From assembly GCA_037178855.1 (NCBI GenBank), contig JASJZC010000001.1, forward strand, positions 5,704,001-5,768,000: a DNA stretch of 64,000 nt. Direction: 5' to 3'. The notes under the pieces are model-generated. The model made no database searches. It saw nothing but the letters and a program-made list of their open reading frames with translations, and was not told where the DNA came from. A program made the position numbers and the translations under genes. Origin of the DNA: Oscheius sp. JU75 (taxonomy: Eukaryota; Nematoda; Chromadorea; Rhabditida; Rhabditidae). This document shows positions 10,459 through 22,813 of this stretch, in pieces (position 1 is the first letter of the stretch; the number at the start of each line of letters is the position of its first letter).

Positions 10459-13079
10459 ATGGCCTACCAGACTGTCGAGATGCGTGAGTTAGTTATAACA
10501 AATTGACTCTTTCAGTACATGTTTTTCCTAATTAGCTTTAAAATTGTTAACAGAAACTACTTCTCAATATTAGCAACCCTTTTAATAGCTATTTAAATCC
10601 AATGTACATCAAGTTCTTTTCTCACCTAATGTTGGCATTCTGTCGTGCACCAAGTATGGTTTGTTCAAAAAGAGGAGGACTACAGTGCCTTTTAAGATTA
10701 CGTAGCGGGACTCTTGGGAGGGTGGGAATTAAAATTTATCAATTTTTGAGATTTCTTTTATCAATGTCCAGCCTTCGTTTTTTGTTTATCAGGTACTCGG
10801 ACTCAATACTTACAAACTTTGAACAGATTTGCAACTTATCAAAACCCATTTCATTGGCATCTTTCCAGCTTTATGGAGTTTTTACTCTGTACGCCTACAA
10901 CTTTTACTACTTCTGGCAACCTCGTTAGCTGTTGTGGCAGCTGGACGGGCATCGCTGTCTATGGCTCTCCTATGTATTGTAGCAGATCCAACATCGAATA
11001 GATCTTCAAACTGTTATGTGAGTGCTTAGAATAACTAGAATAATCGTGGTCAGGAACCAATGAATCTTCCCTGGACTCTTAAACAGCAATCCTTGATCCA
11101 TTCATCCTTTTATGTGGGAGCGACCATCTCTGTCCTGACTGCCAGCACTTTGATATCACGATTTGGACCAAAGAACATAATAACTGTTACTTTGATGGCA
11201 AGCTCTGCTGGCGCATTCTGTATGCCATTTATAGTCATCCTGTTCAGAAGTGCTTTTCTTTTAGCCATTATTAGAGGGATCATGGGCTTTGGCTTCGGTA
11301 ACGTAGTCCTACTATTTCTATACATTAATTTTTTTATAGGTTTCTTTATACCCGCAGCTTCTGTGCTTATCTGCAAATGGTTCCCATTACAAGAGAAGTC
11401 TGTAGGTTGTTTTAAACTACATCATAATACCGATATTTTACAAATTCATAAACTCAATTCAGACAGCCATGGCTGTCTACACAACTGGAAACCAGTTAGG
11501 AATAGCTATTGGGATGCTCCTGACAGCAAAATTATCCCAAGTTCCGTTTCTTGGCGGATGGCCACTTGCACTTATTTTATACGGTAAGAGATTTTCCTTT
11601 CCCTTCTTAAAGTGAAGCGCTTTAAATGTATATTTACTAGCGCTATTGTTTCTCGCTCTCTGTGTTTTAGGTTTGGACCAGCCGTCCTTTTGCCATCAGT
11701 TTACATTGGCGGCTGCGTCGCTTCGTAGTAACAGAAGACTCCCAGTGGCTTCACTGTGAAAAAAGTCAAGTTCTAAGCGCACCCAAAGTTGACTTGTCAA
11801 CCAATCTAGGCAATAACTGTTCCCGAACAACAAAATTTCTGGACAATATAATTGGCTCGCTTCTGTTTCGTGGCCACGGACAAACAAACAAACAAAGAAA
11901 CAGTCCGCCGCAGAAACCATCGCGCTTTAGGAAAGAACTTGTTTTTAGGAACACTTTCCGGAACAATGCTATTCGTTTGGGCATTTATCGCCGCTGATAA
12001 GCCAAGACTCAGCAAATTCATCACTGCAGTAGAGCTCCAGTTTATTGGTGGAGGAAGGGCTCGCACCTCAACGGCGCCTCTTCCCACACCCTATGCCAAG
12101 GTATTGGGCCCAAGGACTTAAGAAATACTTCTTCTAGATTCTCCTGAACGCCAACGTGAATGCAATTTGCTGGTGTAGCTTTGTTCAATCCTTTGTATTG
12201 GTCGGCCTGGTCACCTACCTTCCGCTCTTCAATCAATCAGCCATGAAGATGCACATGTCCCTTAATGGAATCCTGTCTGCGCTGCCTTTCTGCACTCAAA
12301 TTGTCTCGAAAATGTTGGTTGGAACTGCTGCCGACAAGATGAAAGCCCGTCACATCTCCGTTACTGTGGTGACAAAGATCTTTAATGGAATAGGTATTTT
12401 TTCATAAATGTGAGCACGATATTTCTAGCGAGCTTTGGCACATCCATAGTTCTTTTCCTCGTGGCTTTTCTCGATTTGGATAATGCTCTCCTAGCCTCTT
12501 TGCTAATAATCGTCTCAATGGTTTTCTTTTCCGGTTACGTAGCTGGGTACAACACCTCTATTGTCAGTGTCCTTCCAATGGTCAGTTTTTCCAAACATTT
12601 TAAGGTTTATGTGTATTCTATATTAAGTTTACTGCATTTTTATCCTCCTACGCCCAATTATATGCCCAAATTGGAAGTGCTATAGCTCCTATTGTGTTGG
12701 CTCTTGTACAGGTAATTTTTAATATGATCTTTGTGTGAATTTAACAGAGGTGATTGTAGTGACAACATTTTTATTGTAAAATCTGGTTTGAGCTTATATA
12801 TCATCATGCAGACATTATATGTTACAGGGCGATGATGGAGATTGGAGCATAGTCTTCTACCTCTTCTCAGGAGTACTTCTCGCGTCAGGTCTAGGCTTTC
12901 AAATCTTCGGACATGGTTAACCTATTCACTTTCAATGTAATCTCCCAAATTAAGGAAGAAGTGAAAAATGGGCTGAGCCTCAGGACGTGGCAGAAATTAA
13001 TACCAGATTGGCGTCGGACAGACACCCTCGGACGCCTCGACAGAGTACGAGAGTCTCATTTAGGGATGAACAAGAGCTC

Positions 13080-13082
<3 letters not shown>
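10459..13082 (+). CDS. SLC17-family major facilitator transporter
   Basis: Eleven exons (10459-10483, 10869-11017, 11054-11297, 11340-11401, 11463-11583, 11949-12100, 12138-12393, 12429-12580, 12628-12711, 12828-12915, 12955-13082) give 486 residues, the usual SLC17 length. Family features include the opening helix LQLLLLLATSLAVVAAGRAS, FYVGATISVLTASTLISRFG, the STAMAVYTTGNQLGIAIG stretch between helices 4 and 5, LLNANVNAICWCSFVQ and ADKMKARHISVTV. SLC17 members are anion/cation symporters (phosphate, sialate, vesicular glutamate and nucleotide); the substrate here is unknown. The 384-nt first intron and 365-nt fifth intron are long for this genome. The latter contains a long open frame that I reject as coding because skipping it restores the family sequence (ILYG-TLSGTM) in phase. 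It starts 286 nt after the channel gene on the same strand. Confidence 0.93.
11584..11948. other. 365-nt intron of the SLC17 gene with repeat-like sequence
   Basis: This intron is about eight times the local median. It contains GTTGACTTGTCAACC (11774-11788), partly palindromic and sharing TGACTTGTCAA with sites near 23,652 and 44,483, and an ACAA-rich stretch after 11,879. It may be the remnant of a small inserted element; no terminal repeats could be fixed. Confidence 0.3.

Positions 13083-13113
<31 letters not shown>
13082..13113. repeat. (AG)n microsatellite
   Basis: An almost perfect AG dinucleotide tract of about 32 nt starts at the stop codon of the SLC17 transporter and forms the beginning of its 3' untranslated region. 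Confidence 0.9.
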
Positions 13114-13116
<3 letters not shown>

Positions 13117-14836
13117 TTAGCTTCATTCTCGTCTAGCCGTTTCTCATGTGGAGGCGACAATAAAGGCCAGAGAGGCTCTATTTCCAGGCTTTCAGCGAGC
13201 GAGCGTTGTTATTCGAAACAATCTGATTGTGAAGATCATCGTGATTTAAACGAAGCAAACAGTGTGACGATATTTGAAAAAGGTCCGGTATATATTGATG
13301 ATATTTCAAGTTTTTTGACAAAAGTGTCGTAGTTAGTTTAATCGGGAAACGAGCTGTGTACGTTTAGATCATCTGGTATCAGCAGCCTGGCTCTTATCAG
13401 CCAACTTCGTTTTCAGATAGCCCACAGGGGGCAGTAGACGATTGCTTCTCCTTCCTCCAATTCGCGTCATTGAGTACGAAGCAAACACTTCGCCTTTCTT
13501 CCAGGTTATTTGACCCTCCCATTGTTCGGGCTGGATCTCTGAAAGTCGCAGCTAGCGTAGGATAGTTAGTAATCTTTGGGGAGCGTACTCCCGACATAGT
13601 TAGCTGCAACTCGGCCGGAAGTCCATGAAAGTTAAAGTAACTTTGGTATTTAGGAGTACTATGTGGATTTCCCGTGTTTCGTCGCAGCATTGTACCTTTC
13701 AAGATAGCTGTCAGCTGGTCTCTATCCTCATCGATCATCTTTTTTTAAAACTGCCAAACGGCACCTGGTTGTACCCCACTCGCTGATTTCTCTGTGCATC
13801 TGACAGCGTTGTCGCCGCATGGCTGCATCCTCTCGGCCTGTTTTGCCTCTTCCCTAATCGGCGTGTTACTCAACCGAATCGCTCTCTTGGCCCATCAAAA
13901 CACTTTTTCGCTTATAACTTTGTCATCTTCTCTGACCCTTTCTCTGGTTCTGGTTCCTGTCAGAATTAGTCTCGTCCACTGGGAGTCGGCAATAATTCTA
14001 CGATAAACAATCCGTCCGATTGAGAGCCATTACTGCCAGTCAGGCTCCTTCTGACATCATATCAGTTCCCTCTGTCTCTCCCCATCCCGATTTCCACACT
14101 TCTGTGCACTTCAAAAGACACATTGTAAGCATATTCATATGTGCCGGGAGAGACGAGTTGCTGCTTCTCAAAGTTTATGTAAGCTGACCCTGATTAGTGA
14201 GTCCAAACGGACGCTGTGTCTCCTTTTAAGTTAAGTTGTCTGCTCATGCCACAGATTAGTTCACTTGTTGGAAAACACATGTTTATTTTAATTGTAGCTG
14301 GATCTCCATCATCATCTTTTCGGGGTTTGCCGTGTCGCCGCCTTGCGGAGGATCACCGGAAGAGGGAGAGAGAGGATATCCGTTCGTTTCTCGGCCCATG
14401 ACGAAGCGACTTGAGGATCGTGTTATGACACCGTTGAGTAGCTTTGTTAGTGCTCATTACAGCCACGTCTGTGTGCTCCTATTAGCCTTGTCAAATCTCC
14501 TCTCTCGCTTTAATAGCCCAGAGCCTCGTCAATCCAGTTCATTCTCTCGATCTAGATCCCCTCATTTCCTTTCCGTAAGACCTCCACCAAGAGAGCGAGG
14601 TCCGCCCTCTGTTAAAATAAACACATCGGGTTAACTGTGCTTTTCGTCCCGCTCTCTTTCATATTTCTTCCATGAATCCGTTTTCCAGGTGGTGGGCGTG
14701 TCTCTCTTCTGCACAATGCCTCTCGGCTACTCCGCCTACTAGGAGGAGGGAGGAAGGATTTCCCGAAGACGTCAGGAGAGAGCCAATTAGGTGATTCCCG
14801 TTGAGAGTCACTCTCGCCTTCTCTCCTGTTGTGGCC
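13114..14836. other. gene-free region upstream of the DMSR-like receptor
   Basis: About 1.7 kb without a supportable exon on either strand. Open frames here (for example 113 aa on the minus strand at 13,397-13,738) lack family similarity and splice context. It presumably holds the SLC17 3' end and the receptor promoter. Confidence 0.4.
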
Positions 14837-17800
14837 ATGGCCGAATGTGCTGGTCTCAACTACAATGAATCGGTGGAAGCACGCGAGTACTACAAAATGG
14901 TGAGTCCTGTTTTTCACTTTCTATCCTGCAATAACAGAGTAATTGTAGCCCTATCCCCATGACTGTAGTCACAATTTTAAAGGACGCTGCCCACATTGTT
15001 GTTTTGCAATTGTTGGTATAGTTGCCTCCCACGAAATTGAGATGCCAAAGACAAATTGGCTAAGCAAGACCACTGTTCCATCTATTAGGTCCTCTCAATT
15101 CACATCTCTCTTCCTATTCATATCGAATAAGAACTTTTGGCTTCTCACTCGTTATCAGACGCCTTCCTTTTAGAAGAAGACTCGCATTACAATATCTGCT
15201 AGTTAGGTTCTATCCAGCACACAACAACTCGATGACATTAGTCCAAATCCAAGACAGATGGGATTCATAGAAAACCTCGTGGGTGACTTTTAATTACTAT
15301 ATACTCGGGATCTCTTCGTCTTCTTCCAGACAGGAAAGCGGAGGGAACTGATCTGAAAGAGCTTCCTTATCTGCGCGTCTCATCTCCAAATATGACTGAC
15401 ACCTTTTTAGGCATTTTTCACACGGGACCCAGTAAAACCGAGTCGGTCAGCAAGCTCCTTGATCCTCTTTTTCCGTCTCTCTCTCTCGGGTCGCGCAAAT
15501 CTACTTAGCCACCAAACCAATACGCGTTCCAAACAAGAAGGTGGCTGAAAGTACTGACTGTGGATAGACGTCATTTGTCTCATCCACCCTGGCTCTTTCT
15601 CTCGCCTCCCGGACAGCCGTGCCCATTTCATTCGGAGATCATTTGTTTGGCCGGCTGTGAATCCCTCCACTCGTGTTGTCATCCTTTGGCCATTTCTGCA
15701 TCTGAGGAGGGTCTTTGGTGGTTGTTGACGGAAAAAGTGTATCAAGTAAGGAGTGGTCGGATCATTTCTCTTCAAGAAGAACACTCGGAGGAACACTCCG
15801 AGTCTTTGAGAGGCAGCGTATCTTGAATATTTTAGAGCTGCGTGGGACAGCAGGCGACTGATGGATAGTTTGTGCCGAAAAGAATCTGAGTTGATCGAGG
15901 GTGCCACAGGGACTTAGTTTTAGTTCCCTCCCTTCAGCACTAACTTGAGAAACTTGACAACTATAAGACATAACTCAATGTGCAATCGCACAAGCATTTT
16001 GTACATTTTTAGTTTTGTGGAAACAGTTCACAGATTAACGTAAACGTTATCAGGCATTTGGAGCTGCACAGCCATTAAATCTTATCAACAAAGTAAATTT
16101 CGAAAACTGAGAAATAAACAAAGACTTCCACTATACTATTGAATCATGAGCTGGCCGGCTGTTAGAGACCACCCTTGTTGACGTGGACTCATTACGACAT
16201 CCCGTAATGGATCTCATTTCCATCCAGCTCTCAAATCGGGACCAGGTCTACCATGTGAAACAAAGTAGTCGTCACCAAAAGCCATCTCTTTTGTCCTCAG
16301 AGTAGCCTTTTCCTGTGACTCTCTTCTACTTCGTACCACCGCCTCTTCTCGTCTATGTACATACCTAAAGGATCGGCTTCTCAACTCGCCTTCTGTTTGC
16401 CTTCCTGTCTATCCTCAATTAGAGTTTGAGACACAAAAAGATGTTATTTAATGTATGGAACATCATAAATGTTAACAGAGTGATATGATCAGTGCGATGC
16501 GTTAAGATATTCTGGGCTGATTCGGGGTGGTGTCATCCGACTGCAACTGCGTAGGTACACGGCGTTATGCTCTAATATTCAAGCGGAATCCTCGCGGCGA
16601 CGCAGCCTCAGGGCACAACTCTAAATCGAATCAGTTTGTCTCGAAATGTGCAAATGTTGGGGCGGGAGACTGAGACGAACACCTGAAGATAAGGTAACAA
16701 TTAAAAACTAGTTCAACTGACCTGTAATTATGTTCATGTTTTGGCAAGACCATCGCCAGCATGTGGTTTGTGCATGTGGTAAGACCATCGCCAGCACAGC
16801 TAGTGGTTTACTCAAAACCAGGGCTTTTCAGATCAAATTCGCTTGAAAAAATGCATCATCTCGCAAAAAAAGATTTGTATCCATGCGAAATAAATATCGA
16901 AAACCTAACGTCTTTTTATGAAATAGTTGCAGGAGAAAAAAAAAAGCTTTTTTACGCAGATTGCAGTAGTATTGCGGTGGGACCAGAAAGATATAAAATT
17001 TTATCAGCTAATTGGCGAACACAAAATGTGTCTTTCAGGTTATGACACCATTCTTGGACCTCTTCAACCCGGTCTACTTTTATGTATACAGGATACTCTG
17101 TGTTCTTGGAGTCTTTGCCAATGCTGCCATAATTATTGTTCTACTCCGGCCAGCGATGAGGTTCGTTCATGGGAAACGTTATACACGAGCCTGCAATATA
17201 TAAGGATTTCTCCAACTATTTGCAAAATTTAAATACTATAGGCGTTTTTACTTTTTTAAGATATTTGCGAAAGAAACGCTATTTACAGTAAGAATGCGTA
17301 CTGTAAGGATCCGCAGCTCATCGAGAAATTGCATTCAGAAGTTTTCGCACAAAATAACATTGGCGGAAGTACAACAATACATCGTGCAAATTGGATTTCG
17401 TGGAGCTAAAACGGATTTACTGAACCCCTCTGGCTCTTTTTAGAGAACGAGAGAAAGAGTTCACAAACTAGAAACTTGTCGCCAATGAGCAGAGCAAAGC
17501 CAAAACATTTACTTTCCAAATGGCATCAGCAGCAGTAGCTAACCCGTCTGTCAGTAATCTAGTTGGTCATTGTTTATAAACAAGAGGATTCCCACACCTG
17601 GCCAGTATTTGAAAACAAGTCTTGCGCCCAGTCTGAGTGTCCCCTAATGTAATCAACATTTGCGATGCTTTTGTCTCTCTCTGCGTGTTGGCTCCTGGAA
17701 AAACATTGGTAGCCACAAGGGACAAGTGATCCCATTACGAAGGCGCTAGAAAGGGTTGTTCCTTTTCAGGAAGAGTCCATTCAATGTACTATTGATCGTG

Positions 17801-19711
17801 ATCGCCTTCTGTGACGGTTTTCTAATGGCAACATATCTCATCTTCAAGCCGGTAGAGTTCTGCCATCCATGGTTCTTCTCCTACGGTAAGATATTCATTG
17901 TTCATTTTCACACATTGTGTTAAGGTTGGGTGATGTATACGAAGTTCTACGCATGTATGAGCGTTTTTGTACATTCTGTCAGTCTATGGCTAACGGTTAA
18001 CATGGCGGTTCTAAGGTAAGATTACAGTACCAAATTAGTTTCACATCATAGAAGCGTTTAGATTAAGTATTTTAGGTACCTAGTGCTGTATCGAGGCAGC
18101 CATGCAACCAGTCGACTACCTCCCTGCAACAGCTACTCTGCTGCCCTGGTTGCTATTGCTGTGGCCACCATTACGGCTTTTCTCGGCTCCTTGCTCAACA
18201 TGCTTCGATACGAGATCACCTTCCTTCAAGAACGACCAGTTCCGGAGAGCTGTCTGGATCATCCGAAATATGGACCCTTGTGGTCGAAGAAGGATAAGAT
18301 CAACCATTACGAGTTTGACAGGCCTGTTTGGTGGAATTGTACATGGGAGAGAGCAAACTATTGGATCGTTGGTGAGTATTAGGAACTGTACCTATTAGGC
18401 TTCGTCAAATGTACTGTACCGTAGTACTATAGCTACCCTTCAAACTTATCGGATAGGTCCAAGTCCAAAAAATTTTCTGGGGGTAGTTGTCTCCGAAAAA
18501 AGAAAGCTTTTGGAACCTGTAGGTGAGAGGACCGAGGAGAACAGCAGCTTTCGAAATAACGCCAAAAACGTTTTTCGGCGATAGCTTTTTACTACGGGCA
18601 GGAAAAAAATGGCCAACTACGAAGTATCAACTTTGACGATTTGTGACAAGGAATTCAAAGGGAAAAAAGTGTTTTTCCATTCAAATTGCACAAACTTGAT
18701 ATGGAAACATTATTGCTGACCAAAATAATAATGGAGAAACACTTTTCCGTGCAGAGGATCCGACCCCTTGAACTATTTTTGAACGTTTCCCAAGCGAGCA
18801 CTTTATCAGTCCTAAAATTTGAAAAGGCCATGACTTTGCGCTGGAGCAGGTAAGTTAAGTTTTCAAAAATACAAAAATGCGTATCGATGAGGTGATTTTT
18901 TTGTAGTTGACCATTTTTTTCTATCTGCCCGTAGAAAAAAAAAGTTATCGCCGAAAAACTTTTTGGCACGTTTTTGAAAGCTATCGTACTTCTCGACCTT
19001 TTGACCTACAGGTCCCAAAAGCTCACTTCTTTTCGGGGGCGACTATCCCCAGAAAATTTTCGAACCGATTCGATAAGTTTGAAGAGTAGCTGTAGTACTA
19101 CGGTATAGTACTTTTGACGTACCCTAATATTAACACAATTTTAGCCTGGCTCCTAAAGCTAATTCCTTGTATATTGTTAACTATCTTCATGACTTTACTG
19201 GTAAGAATGCTGGTAGAGGCACGAGAGCGACGGTCTCGTTTATGCGGAGGTTCAGTTACTTCCGGTAACTCTCAAGTAAGGGCTAGCGTTATTTTTTGAC
19301 TTTTCAATTCAGGCAGAACGAACTACAGCCATGTTGACAGTGATTGTTGCTGTTTTCCTACTCACCGAACTCCCCCAGGGACTGTTTGCTCTAGCAGCTG
19401 GAATCTATCCCCAGTTGATGATACTCAATTTCCAAGTCGGAAGCGTTTTCGACTTACTTTCACTTACAAACAGTGCAGTCAATTTCGTTCTATGTGCGCT
19501 AATGTCGCATGTGTTTAGAAGGTACGTCTCGAAACAATTAACAGAAAAATACTCCTTCAGAGAGTTCTGTAAAACATTTTCTATGTGTTGCTGTTGGCGA
19601 TCGACCGATGTTGTGACCAGACAGACCAGCGGGAAGACGGCTACACGACCGCGACCTGCACCATCACAAGATCCTTCGTATTCGCCAATGTTGCCGAAAG
19701 GCTACGAGTAA
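14837..19711 (+). CDS. DMSR/myosuppressin-receptor-like neuropeptide GPCR
   Basis: Seven exons (14837-14899, 17039-17160, 17770-17885, 17925-18015, 18076-18371, 19145-19275, 19313-19711) give 405 residues. Exon 1 supplies a 21-residue extracellular N-terminus and is separated by a 2.1-kb intron. Helices are evident: TM1 (ILCVLGVFANAAIIIVLL), TM2 (NVLLIVIAFCDGFLMATY), TM3 (FVHSVSLWLTVNMAVLRYL, giving VLR in place of DRY), TM4 (ALVAIAVATITAFLGSLL) and TM5-TM7. The TM6/TM7 block ERTTAMLTVIVAVFLLTELPQG ... LTNSAVNFVLCALMS is characteristic of nematode DMSR receptors for FMRFamide-like peptides. The tail has a CCCW cluster that may be palmitoylated. The 773-nt fifth intron is almost entirely a foldback element. 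It converges on the MAPH-1-like gene with only 146 nt between stops. Confidence 0.93.
14900..17038 (+). other. 2.1-kb first intron of the DMSR-like receptor
   Basis: The longest intron in the window. No coding exon or RNA gene was recognised. Near its 3' end a 16-nt unit, AAGACCATCGCCAGCA, occurs twice (about 16,746 and 16,782). It may hold enhancers, but that is inference from length only. Confidence 0.4.
18395..19126. mobile_element. foldback (MITE-like) element in the receptor intron
   Basis: The two ends of this roughly 730-bp segment are inverted copies of each other. From the left, TTAGGCTTCGTCAAATG and TACTGTACCGTAGTACTA, then CTTCAAACTTATCG, are mirrored from the right as TTAGGGTACGTCAAAAG and so on. 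The similarity continues inward for over 150 bp per arm (AAATTTTCTGGGG, AGCTTTTGG, ACCTGTAGGT). There is no transposase frame, so it is a non-autonomous inverted-repeat element. A target-site duplication could not be fixed. It makes up almost all of the 773-nt intron. Confidence 0.85.
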
Positions 19712-19723
19712 AATGTCGGGTTC

Positions 19724-19729
19724 AATAAA
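19724..19729 (+). terminator. AATAAA poly(A) signal of the DMSR-like gene
   Basis: AATAAA lies 13 nt after the receptor stop codon, in the 146-nt gap to the convergent MAPH-1-like gene. Confidence 0.75.
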
Positions 19730-19800
19730 GAGTGATTTATTTTTAAAAGTTCGTTTTGAAAACACTAGGCTCGGATTCAAATTCGTCATTTGCGCCAGAA

Positions 19801-19806
19801 TTTATT
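19801..19806 (-). terminator. AATAAA poly(A) signal of the MAPH-1-like gene
   Basis: AATAAA on the minus strand lies 52 nt after the MAPH-1-like stop, so the 3' ends of the two convergent genes lie close together or overlap. Confidence 0.65.
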
Positions 19807-19857
19807 TCAGAAATTACAATAAATAGAGTAAGCTACATAATAGCAAACATAGCTCGT

Positions 19858-22813
19858 TTATAGCAGCAACTTAGCGGTTTTGAACTCTTCCGGTCCGTCA
19901 TCGGCCTGGATGACCAGGTTGGTATTGGCGATGCTGGGATGGACAGTCATGTGTTCCTGGTCAAGTTCGGCACGGTGAGAGGTGTTGAAGGCCTGGATGA
20001 TGGGAGTAGAGACTGATGGGTAGAGGGATGTGGCTGTCTCCGGCTTGTGCCAGCTTTTCTTGCCTTCCAGCCAGGCCTCCAACACGAACTGTTGAATGTC
20101 TTCACTGGCCAGGACGTAGACCGAGGCTCTGACTGTGCGGAAGAAATCCCTAGCTTCTTCCAAGTTCTCCAAAGTACACTTGCCTCCCTTATGTGGGACA
20201 GTAACAAGCTCAAAGTAGCGGTCGTTTTTCAGTTGCGGGCGTACTGAAAATCAAATGGGAAAATCAAATGTCCGAAATACCTTTGTTTAAAACCATATGC
20301 ATCTGCTGCGGGGGAAGCTCGTTGAAGTCAACCGGTTTGAATCCATCGTGGTCATGATCCTGACTCTGTCTCTTGTCCTCCTGTTCCGATTGGCTGGTGA
20401 CTGAAGCCAAGACATCGTCCAAAGCCTGGTCGGGCTCCTCAAACACTCGGTGATTATCTCCTACAGTCTCGACAACACTCGATCGAGTCTGCATAATCTT
20501 TGTCTTGTCAGCATTATCGTGATGGTGTTCTGCGCCGTTTACGTGAGGATCGGCTACGTGCTGCTCCAAATGATCTTGAGGTGGCTCTCCGTGAACGGTT
20601 TGAGACAGTGAGGCAGCGATTGCGGCATGGACCAGCTGATCAGGCTCAATCGGTATTCCAGACAGAAGGTCGTCTAGAGCGGAGCTCGTCTTCGGAGGTT
20701 CAGGATGATTATTGTGCTCCAACTGGAGAGATTTCTCGAATTCTTCAGCAAACTTTCTAGCCTCAGCTTCCTTATCCGTATCCATGCTGATCTTTCTCAC
20801 TTCCATTGGAACTTCGACGTTATCGAAAAGACCATGGTCGTCGAGCTGTTGAGGAACGTGTGGCTCCTGAAACGGTTTTGAATTATATTTTTTTAAATTC
20901 CACCTCGAAGCCAGGAGCAGGCGCGACTGGAACGTCCTTTTGAGATTGAGGCTCTGGTTCTGCAGGATGAGCAACAGGCTCGGGTACAGTCGGCTCGTCT
21001 TTGCGTGGCTCCTCGGGAATGGTAGGCACTGGCGGGGCATCGTGATGCTGAAATAAGAGAATTCGCGTAATAAAACTTGGAAAACAGCTGTCTACCTCTG
21101 GAGTTTCATCAAAGTGGGGCGGCTCAGGAGTGGCAGGAATCACTCGAACTTCTGGAGCGAGCTCATCCCTTCCTGGCTCAGAAATTACGGGGACCTTGGA
21201 CGACTAAAGCACAAAGGTAAGCAAAAAGCTGTCGATTGGTTGACCTGATCTTCCGGATGTGTTGGAGAAGGCTCAACTACCGACGGTACTACAGGCGCCA
21301 CATGCTGAGCTGGCTAAAGACTCACAATACTGTGGCAACTAGCAAAAAAACAAGGATTTAGATGTAAACAAACCTTCGCAGGTTCCGCGGGAGTTTCCTT
21401 CTTGACAGGAGACTTTGATTCGGCCTTTTTCGGTTCAGGCTTCTTCGGTGGGGCGGCTGCAGGTTTGCTTGGAGCTACACCACGGAGAGGAGCTCTAAAA
21501 AGGGAAAATAGATGAAACACAACGTGGGCACGCTTGGATATGTAGTTCTTCCAAAAAACCAGAGGATGTCTGTGCTGCAACTTATTGCAAGAACGAATTG
21601 CACAGAAATTCAAAACGCGTGAAATACCGCTTTGGTTGAGCATTCAACGCTTACACGCTTTAAGAATCTAAGCAGATAAATTTCTTGAAGTTTTTGTATC
21701 CAATGACCAACCAGAATTTTTTTTTTTATAAGAAACGCTTACGTTGTTTTCTTGACAGCAGCGGGTTCTACTGGTTTCCTGGGTGGAGCAACGGCCGGCT
21801 TAGCAGAAGTTGTTGTAGAAGGGCGAGCAGGACGAGTAGGAGCTGGAGCTGTTGTAGTCGCAGAAGGACGAGCGGGGCGAGCAGTTGGAGCAGCAGCAGT
21901 CTTTGGAGTAGCTGGCTTACTAGCAATGGGAGCTCTTGTAGTTGGTGGTTTAGCCGGAGCAACAGCCGGCTTGGCGGGAGCAAGAGCAGAAGCGGCTGGG
22001 CGAGCAGCTGGAGCACCGTGCGGTCTGGCAGTGACTGTAACCTTGGATTTGGGCGGAGGAGGAATTCCAGCATTAGCTTGGCCAGTCGTGGCTGAAGGTG
22101 TTTGGAAGAGAGTCAAGGAAGAAGCCTTCTCTAGCGCCAGGATAACTCTCTCGGCCGAGGCGCTTCCTATAAAAGCAACATTAAAAATATTACATTTAAA
22201 AAATACCTGTGTAGAGAATTCTCTTGACCTTCTCATTGAGTTTTGCCGGATACCAGACCAGGGCAAAGATGAGTCCGAGCTTCTCAGCAGCCGCATCTAG
22301 AGCCGCGTTGTCTCCCTTCTCCAGAGCTTTTTGAAGGCTCTCAAGGGATGTTTTTTGACCACCGTCGAGCACAATCAACTCCAAACGACCCTCGGCCAGG
22401 CTCTAAAACAGATAATGTCAACGTGACATGCAACTATGTACCTTGAATAGAACGACAGGCTCGTACTTGTCACTCTGCTTGGCTAAAGTTGCAGGAACAC
22501 CGTGCTGCTCCAGGCGCTGACTCAATTGCTTGCCAGCCACAGATCCAACCACTGGGACGAGACGTGTCTAAAGAAGAAGGCATGAATATTTACTTTGTCA
22601 TCAATCAACCTGGTTCTGATGGAGTGCGTTCTGGACCGTCTTGGCAGCAGGAGCCGGAGTCAAGAGACAATTGACCTGACGGATGTGCTTAGTCAAATTC
22701 ACTGGACTCTCGCCGCTGTCGATCAAGGTATAGCTGCCCCTGAAGTCGAAAAGCATCGAGTCCGGTCCAAGAATGTAGACCAGCGGCTCCTCGGAGACCG
22801 GGAGGTAAGCCAT
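19858..22813 (-). CDS. MAP1/Futsch-family microtubule-associated protein (MAPH-1-like)
   Basis: Ten exons (22610-22813, 22442-22567, 22207-22402, 21743-22166, 21374-21494, 21245-21313, 21096-21203, 20904-21047, 20281-20866, 19858-20243) give 787 residues, all junctions in phase. The N-terminal part (about 1-175) is globular and contains YILGPDSMLFDF. A low-complexity basic Pro/Ala/Lys region (about 205-360, with RPARPS repeated) is the likely microtubule-binding segment. An acidic Pro/Glu/His region follows, and the C-terminus matches the MAP1 light-chain domain (VYVLASEDIQQFVLEAWLEG, with the hydrophobic end FKTAKLLL). MAP1 proteins bind and stabilise microtubules in neurons and cilia; nematode MAPH-1 is the short form. 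The ATG follows GTTTAG directly, indicating trans-splicing or a non-coding upstream exon. Confidence 0.9.

Noticed and set aside
11690..11948. Candidate extra SLC17 exon containing VVTEDSQWLHCE
   Set aside because: Including it breaks the phase. Skipping 11,584-11,948 joins ILYG to TLSGTMLF in frame and matches the transporter family.
13397..13738. 113-codon minus-strand frame
   Set aside because: No similarity, no splice-compatible neighbours, and it lies in the SLC17 3' gap.
21752..22300. 182-codon plus-strand frame rich in Gly/Ala
   Set aside because: It is the mirror of the Pro/Ala/Lys-rich exon of the MAPH-1-like gene on the minus strand.
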